In this document: positions 9,443-18,520 of the stretch, piece by piece | How the letters are laid out: every line of letters begins with the position of its first letter | Numbering within the stretch: the stretch's first letter is position 1 | Source: Deltaproteobacteria bacterium | GTDB taxonomy: Bacteria > Myxococcota_A > Polyangia > GCA-2747355 > JADLHG01 | Assembly: GCA_020848905.1 (NCBI GenBank) | Contig: JADLHG010000058.1 | Coordinates: forward strand, 1 to 49,153 | Direction of reading: 5' to 3' | DNA length: 49,153 nt | Made by a program: the position numbers and the translations under genes | Notes under the pieces: model-generated | Databases searched by the model: none | Told to the model about the DNA's origin: nothing | What the model saw: the letters and a program-made list of their open reading frames with translations, nothing else

Positions 9443-9471
9443 CCATTGCCCAACCCCCCGGTGACTGTCAA
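9443..9471 (-). promoter_or_regulatory. possible ssb promoter
   Basis: A perfect TTGACA lies on the minus strand at 9471-9466. The -10 about 17 bases downstream (CAATGG) is poor, so only the -35 is convincing. Confidence 0.28.
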
Positions 9472-9549
9472 GGTGCGCCGGAGCCTCGGGGTGGCGGATC
9501 TCTCCTCGCGGCGCCATGCTTGCCTGTTCACCTAATGAGGAGACTTACC

Positions 9550-10236
9550 ATGCATCCGACACATTCGACCGAGCCGCCGCGCACGGCCAGCGCAGCGACC
9601 CGTAGCTGGGGCGCCTGGCCCCTGATCGTGGTCTGCGCCGTTGCGCTCTGCGGCTGCAGCAGCTCGTCCACGACCGCAGACGGCGCCACGGCCAGCGCCG
9701 AGGGCGGCCCGGGGGGCGACGCGCAACCCGCCCGCGACGGCAGCGGTGGGGGCGACGGTGCGAGCCGGGCCGACGGCGCGAGCCGGGCCGACGGCGCGAG
9801 CAGAGCAGACGCGGCGCGGAGCGACGGCGGAGGAGGACCGACGAGCGATAGCGGAGGGGGACCGAGCGCGCGTATCGACTTCGTGGTCAGCGGCGGAGGC
9901 GCCAGCATCGCCATCAAGGCGCACAACTGCAGCGGGCTCTACGGCACCTGGAATGGAACGATGGTGGTCTCGGGCGGCGGCAGCGGTCAGGGGACCTTCA
10001 CCCTGCCCATCGACCAGAACGGCAAGGGGAGCTTCAGCTGGTCTTTTCCCGTCACGACCAGCGGCGGAACCGTGACCTACACGGGGACCGGGCAGGCCGC
10101 CCTTCAGGCCGGCGGAACGGCCATGAAGGCGGACGTGACCGTGACGGTCGTCACCTCGGTCGGAAGCTCCTCGGGGAACTTCAGCGACACGCCGCCGATC
10201 CTTCGCGGCGGCTTCGCGCCCTGCGGCGGCAACTAG
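9550..10236 (+). CDS. lipoprotein with an Ala/Ser/Asp-rich repeat linker
   Basis: The 228-aa predicted lipoprotein has a long N-terminal region and hydrophobic stretch (LIVVCAVALCGC) ending in a lipobox with Cys at about 36. The linker (about 40-105) is Gly/Ser/Asp-rich and contains three tandem copies of a GASRAD-type hexapeptide encoded by an 18-bp repeat. The C-terminal part (about 105-228) is a Gly/Thr/Ser-rich beta domain with two cysteines and no recognised family. The ATG at 9550 has GAGGAGA seven bases upstream. It is divergent from ssb. A cell-surface location is likely from the lipobox and linker; function unknown. Confidence 0.75.
   Translation: MHPTHSTEPPRTASAATRSWGAWPLIVVCAVALCGCSSSSTTADGATASAEGGPGGDAQPARDGSGGGDGASRADGASRADGASRADAARSDGGGGPTSDSGGGPSARIDFVVSGGGASIAIKAHNCSGLYGTWNGTMVVSGGGSGQGTFTLPIDQNGKGSFSWSFPVTTSGGTVTYTGTGQAALQAGGTAMKADVTVTVVTSVGSSSGNFSDTPPILRGGFAPCGGN
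9754..9807 (+). repeat. three tandem 18-bp repeats inside the lipoprotein gene
   Basis: Units at 9754-9771, 9772-9789 and 9790-9807 share the consensus GACGGCGCGAGCCGGGCC. The third unit has diverged. Each adds six residues in frame, so the linker length can change by slippage without breaking the gene. Confidence 0.85.
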
Positions 10237-10249
10237 CAGCCTCGTCGCG

Positions 10250-10278
10250 TTTACAGCCCCGGGTGCTTGCACTATGCT
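10250..10278 (+). promoter_or_regulatory. candidate leaderless promoter of the NtrC-type regulator
   Basis: TTTACA (10250-10255) and TATGCT (10273-10278) are 17 bases apart. Seven bases then lead to the ATG at 10286. No Shine-Dalgarno sequence is present, so the regulator mRNA may start at this ATG. Confidence 0.42.
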
Positions 10279-10285
10279 GCCGCGC

Positions 10286-11662
<1,377 letters not shown>

Positions 11663-11690
11663 CGCCTCGTGGGTCGCACGGGGCCCTCGC

Positions 11691-12389
11691 TCAGGCGGCG
11701 AGCGGAGCCCCGCAGGCCGGCACGTCGCCGGAGCGGCCGTCGAGCTCGTTCACGATGCGCACCAGCTTCTGTCGCAGCTTGAACTTGCGGCTGTAGACGG
11801 TGTTGAGCGTGATGCCGAGCTCGGCCGCGAGCTCGGTCGGCGCCCGCTCGTCGTGAAAGCAGGAGACGACGAACGCGCGCTCCTCCGGAGTGAGCCGCTC
11901 CAGCGCCCGACGGGCCAGGTCCGCCGACTGCTGGACCTCCAGTGCGTCGTCGGGGCGCCGCCAGTCCACGAGCCAGCGTTCGACCCCCACGAGGTCCTCC
12001 AGGTAGCGGTGCTCGGCTCCGCGCTGCCGGAGCTGATCGATGGTCGTGTTCGTGGCGATGAGGCCCAGCCAGCTGCTCAGACGGTAACCCCGCCCGGGCT
12101 CGTAGAGGCGCAGACGACGCCGGTCGTCCCGCAACAGGGACAGCCACACCTCGGAGACAAGATCGCCGAGGTCGGCGTTCGTGAAGCTCGCGGTGTAGCG
12201 GCGCAGGACGCGCAGCACGCACCCCGCGATGAGACTGTCGAATCTTCGACAGAAGGCATTCCAGGCCTGCTGATTCCCGGCGAGGGCGCGGGCTAGCAGC
12301 GCCTCGTCCTCCGCGGCGGCGCGCTCGCGTGCCGAGCTCGGACGTTCGCTGGCGGATCCCGTGACCTCACCCCGTTCCATGGACTGCAT
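11691..12389 (-). CDS. ECF-like RNA polymerase sigma factor
   Basis: The 232-aa product has the two-domain layout of ECF sigma factors. Region 2 covers about 30-125, with FTNADLGDLVSEVWLSLL followed by GYRLSSWLGLIATNTTIDQLR. Region 4 covers about 165-220, with LTPEERAFVVSCF and the helix-turn-helix LAAELGITLNTVYSRKFKLR. The N-terminus adds about 30 polar residues before region 2. I chose the ATG at 12387-12389 because AGAGGAG lies six bases upstream; an upstream in-frame ATG has no such site. No anti-sigma gene is adjacent, so control may lie in the long gene-free region before it. Confidence 0.85.
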   Translation of the reverse strand: MQSMERGEVTGSASERPSSARERAAAEDEALLARALAGNQQAWNAFCRRFDSLIAGCVLRVLRRYTASFTNADLGDLVSEVWLSLLRDDRRRLRLYEPGRGYRLSSWLGLIATNTTIDQLRQRGAEHRYLEDLVGVERWLVDWRRPDDALEVQQSADLARRALERLTPEERAFVVSCFHDERAPTELAAELGITLNTVYSRKFKLRQKLVRIVNELDGRSGDVPACGAPLAA

Positions 12390-12723
12390 GACGACTCCTC
12401 TTCTCTCGCTGCTCGGGCTGTCGTGGGCCCATACGCAGCGAGGCGCTCCGATTGTTAGAGAATCGTCACGGGGAGCCACTTGCCATGTAACGCGCTATTA
12501 TTTAATGCTTTTGTGCGAACATCCGCCGAACCGAGTCTCTCCGGTGGGGCCTGGGCCGGGAACACCGAGATCTCGGGCGTCGCTTTGGACTCCGAAGTAT
12601 CGCTTCCGCAGAGATATGTCGGACTCCAAAATAACTTCCGGGGGCTTTTTTGCGCTCTTCAGGAGGGGACATAACAAATATATTCCAGTGGTTTACGTGG
12701 GGCGATGCGCAAAGTTCGCTCAG

Positions 12724-12753
12724 TTGAAAAAAAGGACTTCCCTTCGCTACCCG
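12724..12753 (+). promoter_or_regulatory. candidate promoter of a small RNA
   Basis: TTGAAA (12724-12729) and TACCCG (12748-12753) are 18 bases apart on the plus strand. The expected start is about 12760. No protein-coding gene follows on this strand before the terminator at 12908-12940. Confidence 0.32.
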
Positions 12754-12789
12754 AGTATGGCACTTTGCTTTTGGACCGTGAGGTTCCGG

Positions 12790-12828
12790 GGCCCGTGACG
12801 TCGTCTCCCCCCAAGGCAGTCACGGGCC
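12790..12828. repeat. 10-bp inverted repeat
   Basis: GGCCCGTGAC (12790-12799) and its exact complement GTCACGGGCC (12819-12828) flank a 19-base loop. It could form an RNA stem or bind a dimeric protein. Confidence 0.65.
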
Positions 12829-12864
12829 TCGTCATTTTCAGATCCCGGCGAGAGCCGATTCGAC

Positions 12865-12899
12865 AGCAGCGGTAAAAGACAGTGGCGGTAAAAGACAGT
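12865..12899 (+). repeat. two tandem copies of CGGTAAAAGACAGTG
   Basis: The 15-base element occurs twice back to back just before the terminator hairpin. The copies are identical apart from the flanking base. Confidence 0.7.
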
Positions 12900-12907
12900 G
12901 ATAGAAG

Positions 12908-12940
12908 ACGCCACCAGCGCTCCTGGTGGCGTTTTCGTTT
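12908..12940 (+). terminator. intrinsic terminator
   Basis: The arms ACGCCACCAG (12908-12917) and CTGGTGGCGT (12923-12932) form a perfect 10-bp stem with a five-base loop. TTTTCGTTT follows on the plus strand. It also lies directly after the stop codon of the minus-strand gene at 12941 and may act on that transcript, though its minus-strand tail is less T-rich. Confidence 0.8.
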
Positions 12941-13933
12941 CTAGAACGTCACGCCTCCGCCGAGCAGCAGATCGTAGCGCACGTCCGCGCCGTTCGCGTT
13001 GACCCCGAGATCGATCCCCACGAGCTGGAGGTGGAGGATCGCGCGGTCCACGAGCAGGAGCTGGACGGCCAGGCCGAAGGCGACGTTGAAGGCATGGGCC
13101 GTCGGCTCCACCGGCGCGGCGATGTCGTAGGGGTAGCCGGTGAAGTGCGCCAGGATGTAGCCCGGCTGCACGAAGGGCGTGAGGTGCACCGCGTAGCGTC
13201 CGCCGAGCTGGATGTCCCAGAAGAAGCGCACTCCCGCCTCGAGGAGCAGCCAGTCCCCGCCGAGACCCTGGCCGAGACCGAGCGCCAGCCCAGGCCCCGA
13301 CGAGCGGCGGAAGAAATGGAAGCCGAGCACCTCGGAGAGCTTGAGGTTGCTGGGCACGTTCGTGGTGAGACCGATCCCCGGCCCGGCGGCGAGGAGAAAG
13401 AAGCCTCGGCGCGTGCCGGGGCGCAGCACGACCTGCGCGCGGCTCGGTCCCGAGGGAGAAGGGGGGGCGACCGGGGCGGCACGCGGCGGGGCGGCCGCAG
13501 CCGGGGAGGCGACCGCCGCGGGGGACGCGCCTCCCGCGCGAGGCGGCGGAGAGACGGGGGCCGAGCTCGGTCCGCCAAGGACGCGCTGCTTCACGGCCAG
13601 GAAGAGCCGGACGAGAGCGGGCTTGAACCGCTCGGGGTCGAGCGTCACCTGCGGGTCGTAGCGCAAGGCGGCGGCGAAGGCCTCGCGCGCCTCGGCGGGA
13701 CGGTCCGTGACCGCGTAGCTGACGCCCAGGAAGAGCTGCACCTGTCCGAGGGTCTTCGGTGCGGTGGTGGCGGTCAGCGCGTGGTGCAGCACCCGGATGG
13801 CCGCTTCGAAGCGCCCCTGCGCGTAATGCCGCAGAGCCTGGCGCAGCAGCGCCTCGCCGCGATCGGCGTGCGCCGCCGTCGCGACGACGAGCGCCGCCCC
13901 CACCACGCTGCCAACGAGCCATCGCGCGCGCAT
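12941..13933 (-). CDS. exported protein with TPR-like start and beta-rich C-terminal domain
   Basis: This 330-aa protein has a signal peptide (about 1-23, ending TAAHA). A helical TPR-like pair follows (about 24-110, RGEALLRQALRHYAQGRFEAAI). A Pro/Ala linker (about 120-170) leads to a beta-rich C-terminal domain (about 180-330) with many Gly, Tyr and Phe residues and a terminal Phe (GGGVTF), as in outer-membrane beta barrels. The ATG at 13931-13933 gives the signal peptide and has GAGGA four bases upstream; the frame is open further upstream but antisense to the next gene. The family is not recognised. An outer-membrane location is inferred from the terminal Phe and strand pattern. Confidence 0.72.
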   Translation of the reverse strand: MRARWLVGSVVGAALVVATAAHADRGEALLRQALRHYAQGRFEAAIRVLHHALTATTAPKTLGQVQLFLGVSYAVTDRPAEAREAFAAALRYDPQVTLDPERFKPALVRLFLAVKQRVLGGPSSAPVSPPPRAGGASPAAVASPAAAAPPRAAPVAPPSPSGPSRAQVVLRPGTRRGFFLLAAGPGIGLTTNVPSNLKLSEVLGFHFFRRSSGPGLALGLGQGLGGDWLLLEAGVRFFWDIQLGGRYAVHLTPFVQPGYILAHFTGYPYDIAAPVEPTAHAFNVAFGLAVQLLLVDRAILHLQLVGIDLGVNANGADVRYDLLLGGGVTF

Positions 13934-14068
13934 CGTGTCCTCGCGCGCGCAAGGGTAGAGCACTTCCCCGGCGAGATCCACCGTCGGCCCGGAGGCCGTG
14001 GCCCGCGCGCCTTGACGGCCGCCCGGCGCCACCCCCAAGGTGAAGGGCCAGCACCGGAGGAGGAGCCC

Positions 14069-14551
14069 ATGCGGATCGGAGTGCTCGCCGACACCCACGA
14101 CCGGCTGCCGCTCATCGACCGCGCCCTCGCCCTCTTTCGCGAGCGCGGGGTGGAGGTCGTGATCCACGCCGGAGACCTCGTCGCGCCCTTCGCGGCGAAA
14201 CGGCTCGCGGCCTGGACGGGCCCGCTGCACGTGGTCTACGGCAACAACGACGGCGAGCGCAAAGGCCTGAAGGAGGTGCTGCCGCAGATCCAGACCGGCC
14301 CGCTCTTCGTGGAGCTCGGCGGCCGGCGCATCCTCGTGCATCACTTCCTCGATTGGTGCAAGCCGGCCGATCTGGCCCGGGCCGACGTCGTCATCAGCGG
14401 ACACACGCACGCGGTGGCCGTGGAGGAGCGCGAGGGGCGGTTGCTCCTCAACCCGGGGGAGTGCTGCGCCTGGCTCACGGGGCGGGCCACCGTGGCCCTG
14501 CTCGAGCCAGAACGACTCTCCGTCGAAATCGTGGAGCTCCATCGAGACTGA
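14069..14551 (+). CDS. YfcE/MJ0936-family metallophosphodiesterase
   Basis: The 160-aa product has the calcineurin-like metallophosphoesterase motifs in order: D8-x-H10 (LADTHD), GD at 35-36 (HAGDLV), GNND at 58-61 and GHTH at 111-114. These bind the two-metal centre that hydrolyses phosphodiesters. Members of this group act on small phosphodiester substrates in vitro; the physiological substrate is usually unknown. The usual histidine before strand five is present as HH at 91-92. The ATG has the strong site GGAGGAGGAG upstream. It lies 46 bp before the kinase gene on the same strand. Confidence 0.88.
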   Translation: MRIGVLADTHDRLPLIDRALALFRERGVEVVIHAGDLVAPFAAKRLAAWTGPLHVVYGNNDGERKGLKEVLPQIQTGPLFVELGGRRILVHHFLDWCKPADLARADVVISGHTHAVAVEEREGRLLLNPGECCAWLTGRATVALLEPERLSVEIVELHRD

Positions 14552-14585
14552 CAGCCACCGACGGCTTCCCGGCGCGGGAAACTGG

Positions 14586-14591
14586 TAGAAT
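14586..14591 (+). promoter_or_regulatory. -10-like element six bases before the kinase start
   Basis: TAGAAT at 14586-14591 is followed by six bases and the GTG at 14598. No good -35 is found at 16-18 bases upstream. The placement again fits a leaderless start. Confidence 0.28.
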
Positions 14592-14597
14592 GGGGCC

Positions 14598-16379
14598 GTG
14601 CAAGGCTGCGAGCACTGCGGAGAGCATCACGACGCGCACCACCGCTTCTGTCCGGCGACGGGGCGAATGATCGCGGCGCGCGTCTTTCCGTCGGGCACGC
14701 TCCTCGAAGGGAAGTACCGCATCAGTCGCCTCGTCGGAAACGGCGCCATGGGGGCGGTCTTCGAAGCCACCCACACCATGCTCAACAAGCGGGTGGCCGT
14801 AAAGGTCATCCACCCGGCTCTCTCTAACGACAAGCAGATGTCGAGCCGCCTGGTGCGCGAGGCGCGGGCGGCCAGCGCCACCGGGCATCGCAACGTCGCC
14901 TCCGTGACCGACATGGGCTGGACCGAGGAGGGGTCGCTCTTTCTGGTCATGGAGTACCTGGACGGGCGCCCCTTGAGCGATCTCGTGGAGCAGGAGTCGC
15001 CCCTCGCGCCGATTCGCGCGTCCACGCTCGTCTGCCAGACCCTGAGCGGGCTCGAGGCGGTCCACAAGAAGGGGATCGTCCACCGCGACCTGAAGCCGGC
15101 GAACCTGATGGTCGTGCTCGACGAAGAGGGCGACGAGTACGTGAAGATCCTCGACTTCGGCATCTCCAAGGTGCAGGGCGAGGAGGGGGCGGCGGGGCTG
15201 ACCACGCCGGGCCTCGTGGTGGGGACGCCGCAGTACATGGCCCCCGAACAGGCCACGGGCGTGGCCCAGGTCGACCACCGCGCGGACATCTACGCTATGG
15301 GAGCGATCCTCTACACGCTGCTCACGGGGCAGCCGCCCCATCGCGGTAGCTCCCTCCCCGAACTCGTGGCCCGGGTGCTGGCGGGGAAGGTGCAGCCTCC
15401 GTCGAGCCTGCGCCCGGATCTTTCCCCGGCGCTCGACGCGGTGGTGCTGTGCGCGCTGGCCACCGACCCCGCCGACCGCTTCGCCGACGCGCGTACCTTC
15501 CGCAAGGCGCTCGAGCCGTTCGCCCGAGCGGCGGGGCTGGTCCCCGTCCCCTCGGCGCCTCAGATCGTGGCGGCGCCAGCGCCGGTCGCGGCGCCCGGGG
15601 AGCTGGACGAGCTCTCGCTGGTCGCTCTCGACGAGGTGCAGGGCGCCCCGGGGCCGCAGAACCTGCCCCTCTCGCTGCTCGGAGCGGCACGCGTTGCGGA
15701 GACCGCGGCCCCCGCCCCTGCGCCCGCCAAGGGGGCTGGAGCGGGGCCCTCCAAGGGGGCCGGCGCCGCGCCCTCCAAGGGGGCCGGAGCGGCTGCCGGC
15801 GGCGGTCTCTCGGCCGTGCCGAGCGCCGAGGACCGCCTGTTCATGCCCGACGCGGTCGAGGAAGAGCCGCTCGAGCTCGTGCTGGACGACCGCGCCGCGC
15901 GCGCCTCGACCTCGAGGGTCGGCCCGTTGCCGAAGGCTCCACCGTCAACCGCGGCCAGCGCGCCGGCCACGACCGAGAAGCACTCGGCCGTGGGCGTGGG
16001 GACGACCATGTACGGCAGCGCCGCGCAGCGCGACAACACCCGTGCGCTGGTGCGAGCCCTCGTGGCCCTCGGAGCCGTCGCCGTCGCCGGCTTCGGCGTC
16101 TGGCTCGGCTGGGACAAGCTCTTCGGCGCCAGCGAGCCCGAACGCAAGAACACCACCCCGGACGTGGCGCTGCTGCTCATCGAGACGGAGCCCAAGCGGG
16201 CCGAGATCTACGTGGACGGCGTGTATCAGGTCACGCAGCCGATCCGTCTGCCCCGCTCCACGCAGGAGTTCAGCGTGGAGGTGCGCGCGAAGGGCTATCG
16301 CAGCGAGTCCCTCTCGGTGCGACCGGATCGGGACAAGTCGATCCAGGTGAAGCTGAAGCGGCGGACCCGGAATCCGTAG
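14598..16379 (+). CDS. Ser/Thr protein kinase with zinc-ribbon-like head and PEGA tail
   Basis: This 593-aa Hanks-type kinase opens with a Cys/His cluster (C4, C7, H14-H15, C18) that resembles a small zinc ribbon. The kinase domain spans about 40-320: Gly loop LVGNGAMGAVFE, ATP-anchoring K69, catalytic HRD at 162-164, DFG at 186-188 and the GTPQYMAPEQ segment. A low-complexity Ala/Pro/Gly linker follows, including three KGAGAGPS-like repeats at about 376-395. One membrane segment lies at about 480-500 (ALVALGAVAVAGFGVWLGW). The outer part is a PEGA domain (about 525-590, with AEIYVDG). The kinase therefore lies inside and PEGA in the periplasm. The start is a GTG without a ribosome binding site. 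Confidence 0.92.
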   Translation: MQGCEHCGEHHDAHHRFCPATGRMIAARVFPSGTLLEGKYRISRLVGNGAMGAVFEATHTMLNKRVAVKVIHPALSNDKQMSSRLVREARAASATGHRNVASVTDMGWTEEGSLFLVMEYLDGRPLSDLVEQESPLAPIRASTLVCQTLSGLEAVHKKGIVHRDLKPANLMVVLDEEGDEYVKILDFGISKVQGEEGAAGLTTPGLVVGTPQYMAPEQATGVAQVDHRADIYAMGAILYTLLTGQPPHRGSSLPELVARVLAGKVQPPSSLRPDLSPALDAVVLCALATDPADRFADARTFRKALEPFARAAGLVPVPSAPQIVAAPAPVAAPGELDELSLVALDEVQGAPGPQNLPLSLLGAARVAETAAPAPAPAKGAGAGPSKGAGAAPSKGAGAAAGGGLSAVPSAEDRLFMPDAVEEEPLELVLDDRAARASTSRVGPLPKAPPSTAASAPATTEKHSAVGVGTTMYGSAAQRDNTRALVRALVALGAVAVAGFGVWLGWDKLFGASEPERKNTTPDVALLLIETEPKRAEIYVDGVYQVTQPIRLPRSTQEFSVEVRAKGYRSESLSVRPDRDKSIQVKLKRRTRNP

Positions 16380-16408
16380 CCCCTTAGCTCCCGCGGCAGG
16401 CCAGGTTC

Positions 16409-18079
16409 TCAGGCCTTGATCGCCGGGTGCCGGTCGCTCGTCGTCCCGTGCTCGGAGATCCGCTCCATGGGCAGCGAGAGGGTGAAGGTGGCCCCCTTGC
16501 CCAGCCCATCGCTGTGCACGGTGAGACTCCCGCCCATCTCCTGCGCCGCGAGCGCGCTCGAATGCAGGCCGAAGCCGTGGCCGTCCTTCTTGGTCGTGAA
16601 GCCGTGGCTGAAGATGCGGGTCAGGTTCTCCGGGGCGATTCCGGTCCCCGTGTCGGCCACCGCCACGTGCACCCGTTCGTCGCCGTTCGCGTGCACGCGG
16701 ATGGTGAGGGAGCGCCTCCCGGGCGGAACGTGCAGGAGCGCGTGCTTCGCGTTCGACAGGAGGTTGAGGAGGATCTGCAGCGTCTTGTGGCGATCGATGG
16801 AGAGGAGCGGCAGGTCCTCGAGGTCCCGCACGAGGTCCACGTCGTGCCGCGACAGGGACCCCTCGTGGAGCTTCAGCGCATCCTCGACCAGCCCCTGCAG
16901 CGAGAGCACCTCCTTGACCCCCCCGGCGCGGGCGTGCGCCTGCTGCATGCTCACGATGGTCTTGATGTGGTCCACGTGCTTGGTGAGCGAGGCCATCTCC
17001 GTGCGGTTGTCCGCCACCTCGGACGCCAGGTGCTCGGAGAGCAGCCCGAGGAACTCGGGGAGCTTCCGTCCCCGCGGGTCGGTGGCGAGGAACTCGGAGA
17101 CCTTGTCCCCTTGCTCTTGCAGGAGCTCGACGGCCTTCTTGAGCCCCGAGATCTTCGACCGATTCAGCCGGTCCGCGACCAGCGAGGCCGACACGTTGAC
17201 GCTGTTCAGCACGTTGCCGACGTTGTGCAAAAGCCCCGTCGCGATCTCGGCCATGCCGGCCTGGCGGGAGATATCCACCAGCTTGCGCTGAGCCTCCTTG
17301 AGCTTCTCCAGGTTCGTGGCCAGAGCCTGGTTCGCCGCCGAGAGCTCGGCGGTGCGTTCCCTCACGCGCACCTCGAGACTGGCCGCGAGCTCGACCTTCT
17401 CCTCGGAGAGCTTGACCGCGTCCGAGGTGGTCTGCTCGAGCTGCACGAAGGCCTCCCGGTTCAGCCGCACGAGCGGCCCGATGTAGAAGGCGATGAAGCC
17501 GAGGCCCACGAGCAGGGCCGCGATCGAGCCGACCCCGGCGATCAGGATCATGCGCCGCGCGAGCTGCTCGCCGGCCTTGAGCGAGCGGGTGGCGGTGATG
17601 ACGGCCACTCGCCCCACGGCGCTCCCCTCGATCACGGCCGGAGCCCAGGCGCTGAGGTACGCATCGGTCTTCCGCAGCGCGCCCGGACGCCCGTGAAAGA
17701 AGACCGCGGTGGTCTCCGGGAGCTGGCCCGCCACCACGAGAGGCGTGCCTCTCTCGTCCGTCACGACCACGGCCAGCGTGTCCGCGTCCTTGAGCATGTC
17801 CTGGATGAGGGGGCGAATGGCCGAGGCGTCGTGCGCGGCGATCCCGAGCTCCGCCGAGGCGGCGATCTCCTTCGCGCCGTGGACCGTCTTCCAGACCAGA
17901 TCGTCCCGCAGCGAGGGAAGCATCTGATCGAAGACCTGGCGCACGACCACGTACCCGAGGCCGAAGATGCCGAGAAGCAGGCCGGCGATGAGCGAGACGA
18001 GCAGCACCTTGAGCCGGCGCTCGGAGAGCACGCTCCCGCGGAGACTTTGCAGCGTCGGGGTGGGGCCGGTCATCGGCAA
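16409..18079 (-). CDS. sensor histidine kinase of the HNVGN type
   Basis: The 556-aa kinase has membrane segments at about 23-46 and 177-200, which enclose a periplasmic sensor region of about 130 residues. A coiled coil (about 220-270) leads to the phosphoacceptor helix with H285 in LLHNVGNVLNS, a variant H-box. The ATPase domain has N443 (LLNLLSNAKHAL), DTGTGI at 476-481 and HGFGLH near 501-506. It starts 21 bp after the small lipoprotein gene and is the last gene of the porin/PHP operon, so it probably senses something related to that system. No receiver domain or adjacent regulator is present. Confidence 0.9.
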   Translation of the reverse strand: MPMTGPTPTLQSLRGSVLSERRLKVLLVSLIAGLLLGIFGLGYVVVRQVFDQMLPSLRDDLVWKTVHGAKEIAASAELGIAAHDASAIRPLIQDMLKDADTLAVVVTDERGTPLVVAGQLPETTAVFFHGRPGALRKTDAYLSAWAPAVIEGSAVGRVAVITATRSLKAGEQLARRMILIAGVGSIAALLVGLGFIAFYIGPLVRLNREAFVQLEQTTSDAVKLSEEKVELAASLEVRVRERTAELSAANQALATNLEKLKEAQRKLVDISRQAGMAEIATGLLHNVGNVLNSVNVSASLVADRLNRSKISGLKKAVELLQEQGDKVSEFLATDPRGRKLPEFLGLLSEHLASEVADNRTEMASLTKHVDHIKTIVSMQQAHARAGGVKEVLSLQGLVEDALKLHEGSLSRHDVDLVRDLEDLPLLSIDRHKTLQILLNLLSNAKHALLHVPPGRRSLTIRVHANGDERVHVAVADTGTGIAPENLTRIFSHGFTTKKDGHGFGLHSSALAAQEMGGSLTVHSDGLGKGATFTLSLPMERISEHGTTSDRHPAIKA

Positions 18080-18100
18080 GGTCGCTCCCTGCTCGTCATG

Positions 18101-18520
18101 CTAGAACTTTACGCAGATCCAGGGGAGCCCGGCCTGCAGAGCCGACAGGTCGAAGCAGGTCCAGTCCTTGGGGCAGAGGCTCTTGTCCTTGTCGCAGCCG
18201 GTCTGGGTGCAGAAGCCCTTCGCCTCGCCGGGCTTGATGGCGCAGAAGTCGAGAGGCTTGCCGCACTCCTCGGGCTTGGCGCAGGCCGCGCCGAAGACGC
18301 CCTTCGCCGCCGCGTCGCCCGCGCCGTCGCCTCGCGCGCCCCCGTCCCGCCGCGCGTCGGGCTTCCCCGCGTCGGGAGGGACGATGCGGCAGACGGAGTT
18401 CTCGAGCACCTGACCCGGGTCGCACGGCGCGCCCGGGCACCCGGCGAACCACGCGAGGCACGCCAGAAGCGCGAGGCCACGCAGCCCACGACGCGCCTCA
18501 GCGCAGAATGCACGGCTCAT
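18101..18520 (-). CDS. small Cys-rich lipoprotein
   Basis: This 139-aa predicted lipoprotein has a signal peptide ending in FAGC. An Asp/Gly/Ala-rich linker (about 50-75) follows, then a C-terminal Cys-rich domain (about 78-139) with eight cysteines in a pattern like CAKPEECGKPLDFCAIKP and CTQTGCDKDKSLCPKDW. Such modules are usually disulfide-bonded. The start overlaps the stop of the upstream PstS-like gene (ATGA at 18517-18520). Its position between the binding protein and the sensor kinase suggests a part in the same envelope system; no activity can be assigned. Confidence 0.78.
   Translation of the reverse strand: MSRAFCAEARRGLRGLALLACLAWFAGCPGAPCDPGQVLENSVCRIVPPDAGKPDARRDGGARGDGAGDAAAKGVFGAACAKPEECGKPLDFCAIKPGEAKGFCTQTGCDKDKSLCPKDWTCFDLSALQAGLPWICVKF

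Larger units (their letters stand above)
12390..12940. other. 551-bp gene-free, AT-richer region
   Basis: This stretch has visibly more A/T than its surroundings (for example around 12490-12510 and 12660-12770). The one reading frame across it has no family features and unusual residue composition for this genome. It contains the ECF leader, a promoter-like pair at 12724-12753, a 10-bp inverted repeat, two short direct repeats and a strong intrinsic terminator. These are listed separately. Confidence 0.6.
12760..12940 (+). ncRNA. candidate small RNA ending at an intrinsic terminator
   Basis: A transcript from the candidate promoter would be about 180 nt. It would contain a hairpin with 10-bp arms (GGCCCGTGAC at 12790-12799 and GTCACGGGCC at 12819-12828), the doubled CGGTAAAAGACAGTG element, and a terminator hairpin with a T-rich tail. 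No coding potential is seen. This is an inference from arrangement; no known RNA family was recognised. Confidence 0.3.

Noticed and set aside
12361-12798. A 145-codon plus-strand frame across the AT-richer island
   Set aside because: It begins inside the ECF gene on the opposite strand, lacks a ribosome binding site and has no recognisable domain. I treat the region as non-coding.
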